From: Conidiobolus incongruus B7586
Taxonomy: Eukaryota > Entomophthoromycota > Entomophthoromycetes > Entomophthorales > Conidiobolaceae
Reading direction: 5' to 3'
Assembly (NCBI GenBank): GCA_000697335.1
Contig: JNEM01011194.1
Location: 1 to 30,003, forward strand
Length of the DNA: 30,003 nucleotides
Shown here: positions 23,125 to 30,003 of the stretch, one piece after another
Position numbering within the stretch: the first letter of the stretch is position 1
How the letters are laid out: each line of letters opens with the position of its first letter
The notes under the pieces: model-generated
Databases searched by the model: none
Seen by the model: only the letters and a program-made list of their open reading frames with translations
Told to the model about the DNA's origin: nothing
Translations under genes and position numbers: made by a program

Positions 23125-24394
23125 TTATTTATGAATTAAATGGTATAGCGATTCTTTAGTTACTTTAGGTAGTGGCAAATTCTTAGTATAATTATAATAG
23201 GCCAATTTGCCAACCAATTTCCAATCTCTAATATGTAAGCTTTGGTGATAGGGGTCAAAGTTAACTTTCTCGAGTCGATTCAGGTATTGAATCAAAGGTA
23301 CCTTAAATAGAATATTAAAATATTGTCGAATTTAACATCATAATCATCCCTTACCGAACTCAAAAACAATGGAAAAGCCTTTTGAAAATTATTTTTTTGG
23401 TCTGAATTCAATTGATCCAACAAATAATTTAAGGTTAATAATTGATCGTTGGCCTTGGTAGCAACTTCGAAAATGGCATCTCTGAGAGGTTCTGTCACAG
23501 TTCGGGTTCTGAAGAGTTCTTCTTGAGAGATGTTATACTAAATCAACAATGCTATCATTTAATATAAACGATACTGAGTTAAATAATTCAGCTTACATGA
23601 GCTAACAATTGGTCAGGAATGACTGATTCTTTAGTGACGGAGTGTAAATGGGGTAAACCTCTCAACAATGTAACGATTCCTTTAGCTTTACCCAAATGAC
23701 TTAACAAACCTTCAATCACGCTATCTCTAATTTTCAAAATTTCCAATTGCAAATACAATTCGGAAGCGACGGTATTTTCAGTATAAGTCTCTAATTCTTC
23801 TAAAGTGATAAAATGGGGATTTTGAATATGGTCAATCTATCATAAATCATTAATATATATTCCAGCATTAAATTTTGTATAATTACTCTCTGATTAATGA
23901 TTCTTTTAAAAAATGAAAAGGTCAAATCCGATTGATAAGTTTTGAAAGTATGATATAATAAAATTAAAATGGGATGTTCACTAACCTGATCCTACAAAAT
24001 ACTAATATTAATAATTTAAATATTAACATATATTTATAATGTACCTTCTTTAAACCATCTAGCCTTTCTTTCCACCACTGCAAACGAATCAAACCCAACT
24101 GAGGTTGAGTGACTTGATCTCTTATATTTGCCAATTCAATAGACAAAGCTTTAATCGAATAAAAATGAGGTCTCGTCCTTGCATCCAAAAAAGTCGAAAC
24201 TAAATATGAGTCATAATCATGCTTTCTATCAATATATAAATATTTAATAAAATTATTTTTAAAATTCCAATTCACCTAACAATATCTTTACAATCCGCCA
24301 AACTTTTCTCCAATTTAGCTTGCGAAAATTGTCTCAAAAAATAATTAAAATTTTTACTAATATCAATCAGTTGATGATTTCTTATTTTAATCAT
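23125..24394 (-). CDS. NDUFAF6: NDUFAF6-like complex I assembly factor
   Basis: This is a mitochondrial assembly factor for respiratory complex I (ND1 module), a member of the squalene/phytoene synthase fold that is thought to lack the synthase reaction. Six exons (minus strand): 24394-24276, 24225-24045, 23991-23887, 23836-23597, 23537-23355, 23301-23125; phases join to give 334 aa (human 333). Signatures: DARTRPHFYSIKALSIELA (54-72), GLIRLQWWKERLDGL (84-98), SEHPILILLYHTF, TLEELETYTENTVASELYLQ, SHLGKAKGIVTLLRGLPHL, LRDAIFEVATKAND and the end block with VNFDPYHQSL, matching the human IQRVDFDIFHPSL segment. The Asp-rich DxxxD motifs of true prenyl synthases are not seen. The last intron ends in AAG rather than TAG, yet the next exon (VPLIQYLNRLEKV) lines up with the human C-terminus. 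The gene lies 175 nt upstream of DHODH on the same strand. Its presence implies the organism keeps complex I. Confidence 0.93.
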
Positions 24395-25395
24395 TATTTT
24401 TGTTTGAATCAATATTTTTGAGAAATATTAAATCAGTACTGATAAGATCTTATAATTACAATTTAAAAAGATTTTAATTGATTATAATTTATGGGAATTT
24501 GATTTTACACTCTAAAAAATTCAATAAGTTTTGATAAAAGGATATTTAAAATAACATCTTGTAAACAATTTACCTTATAATATAACTGAACAAAATAACT
24601 TGTATTAATATAAAATCAAATATCATAATGGCAACTATTAATATTTAATTAATTTTTTTACTTTGAAATTAATATTTTCATTTTGTAATCATGTATAAAT
24701 GCTCTTTTAGAAATATAAAAATATCAAAAATTATTATATTATAAACCTACAACTAAAGTATATTGCTATTAAGATAAAATATACCTACCTAATACCAGCT
24801 AACATATATATTTTTTAATTCTCCAAAAATTTAAAAATGTAAAATGAATTATACCCTTACCAATTTTAGTTAAATAGAAAATTTACAAATAGTAATAATC
24901 ATCAATATCACTCATTCAAACAACATCAATCTAATTAATAACCCAGATTCTCAAAAATGAAAGCATTTCCCAATATATTTAACACTAAAATCATCTTTTC
25001 AATTAATAATCAAAGATAAACTCTGCTTTAATAATAATCCTTTATAAAGTTAAACAATTCAATTAAAGGAAATGATAGATGAATAATTACCTTTAATAAA
25101 CTATTATCATTAATATATCTACCTATGAATTAAACAAAGCAAATATTACTATTTAAGCAAAAGAAAACAAAATATTATAAAATTAACATTAATAAATTTG
25201 GAATTACTGATACTAGCTAAAAGTGAATTTTGATTAATTTTTAGAAACAGACGCTAGGATAATTTATGATTCAAGTTTCAAAATTGAAGTCAAATTTTTA
25301 GGATATCAATTAAGGGTTAAATTAAATAATAACTAGTTAATATCACATTTGGATCATGTTCTTTATGGATTAAATAAGTTAACGAACAAAAGTTG
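24395..25395. other. AT-rich upstream flank of NDUFAF6, no gene seen
   Basis: About 1 kb of AT-rich sequence upstream of NDUFAF6. No open frame with coding character, RNA gene, or long repeat is visible. It should hold the NDUFAF6 promoter, but no motif stands out. Confidence 0.45.
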
Positions 25396-25641
25396 CTCAG
25401 TTGTGTACACGTAGCTGACCGCAGCTCAAACTGAGGTTTTAAGCTAAACTTACATTGAATAAATATAATAGATGATAATCTTTGGAAAGGATTAGGTAAT
25501 TTTTATTCAATAAAGATTAATTATTGTTGAATAAAGATGATTTCATTTTTGCTGTTTGCATTCCAGGAATAAAATATAAGCTTAACTCATTGGTAAGGCA
25601 CCAAGTTTAAATCTGATCAGGCTTCTCAAAATCAAGCCTGA
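25396..25641. other. Cluster of three perfect inverted repeats (possible structured RNA)
   Basis: Three perfect hairpins lie within 246 nt. (1) CTCAGTT at 25396-25402 pairs with AACTGAG at 25429-25435 and encloses the palindrome GTGTACAC (25403-25410) and a second hairpin, AGCTG (25413-25417) with CAGCT (25422-25426). (2) TTATTCAA (25503-25510) pairs with TTGAATAA (25527-25534). (3) TCAGGCTT (25617-25624) pairs with AAGCCTGA (25634-25641). The first and third stems are richer in G/C than the surrounding DNA. I do not recognise a known RNA: the usual signatures of U snRNAs, RNase P, SRP, tRNA and 5S rRNA are absent. The cluster could also be palindromic regulatory DNA or the remains of a small element. 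Confidence 0.35.
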
Positions 25642-25732
25642 CCTAGCTATGGTTAGCTCATATTAATCGATCAGATGACGATATCACTTTGAAATCCTGT
25701 ACTATACAGAAGCATTGCGCCGTTTCAAGGAA

Positions 25733-26068
25733 CTATTCGTAAATAGTATCCATTATATCAGCTCCCATTGTAGCGAACTTTCTACGATGCCGAGGCTTTC
25801 TTCTGTACACTCTTGGTACTGTTGAATTTTTACTAAGGTAACGATCTGGTAAGTAGGATTTTTCATTCCCCGCGCGTAATTTACCCAAATTGGCACATAC
25901 CATCGTCAATACACAAGATGTGACAGGAGGAAGAGTAGGAGTTAATGGAGGCGACCATCCAATAATTTTCTTATCATGGGAATTGATTTTACAAGGAGTG
26001 ATGACACTAGAAAGATTATCCCGAAAGATCAAGGAAACGGGCATATAACTACAAGTTAAACCCACCAT
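25733..26068 (-). CDS. Orphan small ORF, 111 aa, function unknown
   Basis: A single minus-strand open frame from ATG 26068 to TAG. I do not recognise the product. It is clearly less AT-rich than the DNA around it and uses codons rare elsewhere in the window (CGC, GCG, GGG, CGG), so it is not ordinary AT-rich noise. The translation starts MVGLTCSYMPVSLIF, has a Pro/Thr patch (PPLTPTLPPVT), four or more Cys, and a very basic patch near the C-terminus (RVYRRKPRHRRKF). There is no signal peptide or membrane helix that I trust. The same frame stays open for 24 codons beyond the stop, then closes. It may be a short lineage-specific gene, one exon of a larger gene, or noncoding sequence of higher GC. 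Confidence 0.35.
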   Translation of the reverse strand: MVGLTCSYMPVSLIFRDNLSSVITPCKINSHDKKIIGWSPPLTPTLPPVTSCVLTMVCANLGKLRAGNEKSYLPDRYLSKNSTVPRVYRRKPRHRRKFATMGADIMDTIYE

Positions 26069-29000
26069 CGCTACTAATCGAACTTAATATGACTGTCAAA
26101 GAAAAAACACAACGATGTCAGCTTTGGAGAGGATAAACAAATGAGATCAGTTCAATATTGAATTAAAAAATCAATTGCATACAAAAATGAAAAAAAGATG
26201 TTGAAGTTCAAGAATTTTAATTTCCTACCCCTACACCATTCATAGGTCCGATATTTATACTCAAAATTTTCTTGTACACTCAACTAAATCCAAATGCAAA
26301 TTTTCAAGCAATTTCCATCACTCAATCAATTAGCTTGATTCCATTCATCAATTTCCCATCCCCAAACCCTGCAACGAGCCAATCACAGATAAGTTACCTA
26401 ATTCGCTTAGGATCTGGAAATTTCAACAAACCTTACTAATGAACCAATCAATAATGAGCAATCTCCGAACTATTCAATTATCAGCTCTCATTCAACATTT
26501 TAAATCAACTTGAAAATACTCAATTCGAACTTGCAAGTTTTTTACCACCATACAACTAACTTTAAATAATAGATTTTAACATTTAAATGGTAATCATTTT
26601 ATTTCATAAAAGTTTAATCAATCTGAAACTTTGGAAGCGAGCAGATCACCAATAAAAATTCCAAACCAATTCAGCCAATGAGAATTCCCCATTATTGGCT
26701 TCAGTCTGGTTATTATTTTTGTGAGGATTGAGTGGTTATAATGGAGAACCAATTTAACTAACAATCTTATGGTCAATTTACTAAAGTAATCGATATAAAC
26801 ATGATTAAATTAACGATATATCCATTGTTAATCACTCTCATGCTTGATAATTATTAAAATGATGATATATTTACTTAATATTACATATTTTCATATATTT
26901 ATTACACTAATTTTATTGCTTGATATACCAATGACTTGATTATACTCAAAAATCAAATAGTTACCTTAAAAAAAACAAAAAGAAATGACCTTAAGATGAC
27001 GTCAAGAGATATATTAAATCAAGAGCATACTATATGATAATATGGAGTTAAACCTACATCATAGTGGCTGTACATTCATATGGATACATTCATCAATTAT
27101 AAAAATAAATTCGTAAATTAAAGATAAATTATTATTAACAAAACAATAATAGCCAAAATTAATTTAATAAAAAGTCATCATGATATCTAAAAATAAAATT
27201 TTGGGACTATTATAAGGCAAAATTGAAAAATTCTTCGGATTATTGCCAACAACCAGCTACATAATATATATTCACATGCTTGGAACAATTTGAAGAATTA
27301 TATTGGATAATTAAGATTTTAATTTAAATACTCGCCAACTTACCAGTTGAAAAGAAATTAATTGATAATTAATGAATATATGTAATGATACTTAAGCTTC
27401 GCATTAAGCCGCCAAGCTAAAGCCCAAGAATCAACTAGCATAACTTACACCGATCAAATAATTTAGTACCCCTATTAAACAACAAATCCTACAACAAATT
27501 CAGCATCTAGACACTCAATATCAATGAGGATGATTGTGTTTAAATGAGGTGAAATATTTTCAAAACTTTATTCAATTATTTTAATCATATAGTATTAAAG
27601 TAATTCCAAAGATTTTCAAAAACTAGCTAATGAGGTTATGTTTTTAAACTATAGTATATATACTAACCAATATTGATAAAATAGAATAATATAATTATAT
27701 TTACAAATTATACTAAAGCCTTGACTGATAAATCAAAATACTATAAAATATACCCAAAAAATTTCCAAATAACATCAATATTAGAATTTGAAACTTCATT
27801 ATATTTCAAATTCATTTCACTAAATAAATACAAAACAATTAATTATAAAGGGAGCTCCTGGATCAATTTACAATTCAGCAAAACTAACAAAGGTATATTT
27901 TGAATCTTAAGGAAAGATTTATAATTCCACTATCAATCGTCAAAAATTTGGAAGCATTTAGTATATTATTCAAGGATTAATTAGTCAAATAGTACAAACA
28001 ATTAACATTCAAAATTATAATATTATTCTATAAACAGATAACCATTAATACATAAAGAATTAAACAAATATATGATAAAGATATTAATGTTTTAACATTA
28101 TTAAAAATAAATTATTTTATCAAAATAATAATTTGAACTTAAAATAAATAATATAACCAAAAAACAAATATTAATAAAAAATTAAATTTATCATAATTAT
28201 TGTTGTTTTATAATAATTATAAATATTAATAAAAACCCTAGTATATAATATTAAAAAAATATAAGCAGAAAGAACTAATCAGACATATATATTAATAAAC
28301 TAAACAATAAAAAATAGCATATATTATTTATGTATAAATATAAAAAAACATAGATTCAAAAAATTTATTAAATAATATAATATAAAAAATATTATAAAAA
28401 TGAATCATTCAATCAATCAAGTATAAATAATCTTTATAATTATAGGATTTTTCATATTATTTCAATAATTAAATTATTTATTACCACATAAAGGAAGATA
28501 GTGATATATAATAATTGTCACAAATTTTGAAAATTTTTCTCTAATACAATTTAGTAATAATATACGTATTGGCAAAATGGGTGATAGTTTAATATCATAT
28601 TAAATGCAAACATGAGAGAGCATATCAAACTCTCAAACTAGTTTATTAATTGATCTGAATATATTTTAATGAGGTTAATTACATTTTCACTTGTTATCTA
28701 AGTAGATGGTAAATAAACTAGAATACAATCACAACATAAATTTTCATGTACAGAGCTTTTTATATTGTGATTTAGTATATGAGGTTTTGTAATTATAAAT
28801 TTATTAAACACAATTTGTTGTAAATTTAATGATAGTGTTATGGTAATTAGTGATGTTGAAAAAAATTGTAGTACGAACTTGAATACTTAAGTTTATCATA
28901 GTATAATGAGTAGGCTAAGATTATGTAATACAAAATATTAGATTGTCTATTAAAATAACTATTAAGGATTAAGTAGACTTAAAATTGAAAAATTATTATC

Positions 29001-29099
29001 ATGTAGTTAAAATAAAAAGAGATTAATTAATTAAAAATTATTAGAGTTTAATAAAGTTAGTAAATGAAGATGTTAGTATAAGAACCAAGATTAAAATAT
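26069..29099. other. Long intergenic region with CCAAT cluster, no gene recognised
   Basis: About 3 kb up to the DSN1 stop codon. The part at 26.2-26.75 kb is less AT-rich and carries a cluster of CCAAT boxes; the rest is strongly AT-rich with only chance open frames such as 27721-27903, which is Lys/Asn/Ile-rich and without family likeness. No RNA gene, repeat array or element is seen. Confidence 0.45.
26379..26753. promoter_or_regulatory. Cluster of CCAAT boxes
   Basis: CCAAT occurs at 26379, 26444, 26649, 26666, 26675 and 26749, with the reverse form ATTGG at 26694. The copies at 26674-26679 (GCCAAT) and 26694-26699 (ATTGGC) form an inverted pair. CCAAT is the site of the heterotrimeric HAP/NF-Y factor in fungi. 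The cluster lies about 310-690 nt upstream of the orphan minus-strand ORF (start 26068) and could be its promoter; this is inference from position and motif count only. Confidence 0.3.
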
Positions 29100-30003
29100 T
29101 TAACGTTTTGAATAAAGAGTGTGACCATATTTGAACTCTTCTGGCTTAAGTTCATCAGAATTTTTGGTCTTGTCTTTAAATCTTGTTATACAGCGAACTA
29201 GTTTGACTGGGTCACAGTTTGCAATTCTAGGATGAAGAACACGATCCTGAATACTGATTGTCTCTCTGGTAAGAGTAGAGATATCATCTGATAATTTATC
29301 TGAGGCAGTTGCGATAGTTGTTAAATTGGTTTCAAGTTCAGAAATTCCTTGAGAGACTGAATTGAGCAAATCAAGAATCTCCTTATCGCCTATTACAGGT
29401 TTATAAGGCTTGAGTAAGTCGAGCTCTTCACTATTAAATAACTCGTCAAGGCCAGGACGAGGCATCGCTGGCGCGCCACGGATGGAATCAAGATAAGAAG
29501 CATGACGAGTATTCTGAAAGCTAGCTGCATTCCTCCACATTTGAATTTCATTTTTCAGTCTAAATTAGTTTGAATTAATCTAAAAATAATAAGAAAATGA
29601 TTAAATAATTTACTTGGCATTGGCGACCTCAAGCTGTCTCTTTTTGGCTATATTTGCTTCATTTTGAGGATTCAATTTGTGTGGCCTATCTTCTTCATCA
29701 GGATGAATGGGACGCCTTAGCCAAAATGTATCGATTTCATGCTTATTCAAAGCTTCCAAGGCAATTTTTTGGATCTTTTTTGAAATTTCAAGTTCTTCTT
29801 TATGTGTACTTGCTTGAAATTCAATACAACGTTGAAGTAACCAACTTAGTAGAACTCTCATACGAGAAGGTTCAGGCATTTCAGCTGAAATATGTTTGAA
29901 AAAATCGGATTCACTGATATTTTGATGTGGATAACCCATTTCGCCAAAACCAAAAACAGAACGGCGAGAGGCGCGAAGTCCAAGAGAATTTCTACGATTC
30001 CCG
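29100..30003 (-). CDS. DSN1: Kinetochore protein Dsn1/Mis13 (partial, 5' end outside window)
   Basis: This is a subunit of the MIS12/MIND complex, which links centromeric chromatin (CENP-C) to the Ndc80 microtubule-binding complex. Two exons are visible on the minus strand: one running in from beyond 30003 to 29614, and 29559-29100; they join in phase to give the last 282 residues. The first readable residues, GNRRNSLGLRASRRSVFGFG, are the Dsn1 basic motif that Aurora B/Ipl1 phosphorylates in other species (RRNS and RRSV sites). The Mis13/Dsn1 domain follows: YPHQNISESDFFKHISAEMP, then EPSRMRVLLSWLLQRCIE, a coiled coil (KEELEISKKIQKIALEAL) and, after the intron, KNEIQMWRN. The C-terminal part has a further coiled coil (SQGISELETNLTTIATASDK). 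The ATG at 29939 is internal; the open frame runs upstream out of the window, so the real start is not seen. The intron 29560-29613 has a nearby second TAG that would break the frame. Confidence 0.9.

Noticed and set aside
25396-25435. tRNA or tRNA-derived element
   Set aside because: The hairpin has no cloverleaf, no A/B box consensus and no T-loop GTTCRA motif.
27721-27903. 60-codon plus-strand ORF
   Set aside because: Lys/Asn/Ile/Tyr-rich composition expected from AT-rich DNA, with no homology or flanking support.

Overview
The window is a gene-bearing stretch of a nuclear genome from an AT-rich, intron-rich eukaryote, most likely a fungus outside the well-studied ascomycete and basidiomycete groups. 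Evidence for this is a PEX8-like peroxin (a fungal family), a fused two-domain FEX fluoride channel, a fungal-style SEACAT/GATOR2 subunit (WDR59/Mtc5), and many short introns (mostly 43-81 nt, GT..TAG). A mitochondrial ATP synthase gamma subunit, a respiratory-chain-linked dihydroorotate dehydrogenase and the complex I assembly factor NDUFAF6 show an aerobic organism that keeps complex I. The lineage cannot be fixed from sequence reading alone. All complete genes end in TAA, and Trp is TGG wherever I could check it.

Layout: 510-1776 (-) fluoride exporter FEX, three exons; 1777-4389 AT-rich gap with simple repeats; 4390-6102 (+) secreted GH20 beta-N-acetylhexosaminidase, no introns; 6715-10499 (+) PEX8-like protein, 16 exons; 10705-11240 (-) BLOC-1 subunit 1, four exons, facing away from 11437-13146 (+) SF3A3/Prp9, six exons; 13147-14547 gap; 14548-15713 (-) ATP synthase gamma, six exons; 15714-16673 shared upstream gap; 16674-21033 (+) WDR59/Mtc5; 21552-22949 (-) dihydroorotate dehydrogenase, two exons; 23125-24394 (-) NDUFAF6, six exons; 24395-29099 a long gap holding one unexplained higher-GC island (about 25.4-26.1 kb); 29100-30003 (-) the 3' part of kinetochore gene DSN1, running off the window.

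The genes are ordinary housekeeping genes with no shared pathway, apart from three that act in mitochondria (ATP synthase gamma, DHODH, NDUFAF6). I reconstructed exon structures by hand from GT/AG boundaries, phase continuity and family similarity. Total lengths come out close to those expected: BLOC1S1 124 aa, NDUFAF6 334, ATP3 295, SF3A3 475, FEX 385.

The points most worth a second look are the long, less AT-rich exon of WDR59, where the frame changes twice and an in-frame TGA appears (a model with three extra introns restores one 1210-codon frame), and the island at 25.4-26.1 kb with three hairpins and an orphan 111-codon ORF. I found no mobile element, CRISPR array, rRNA or tRNA, and no clear novel system.
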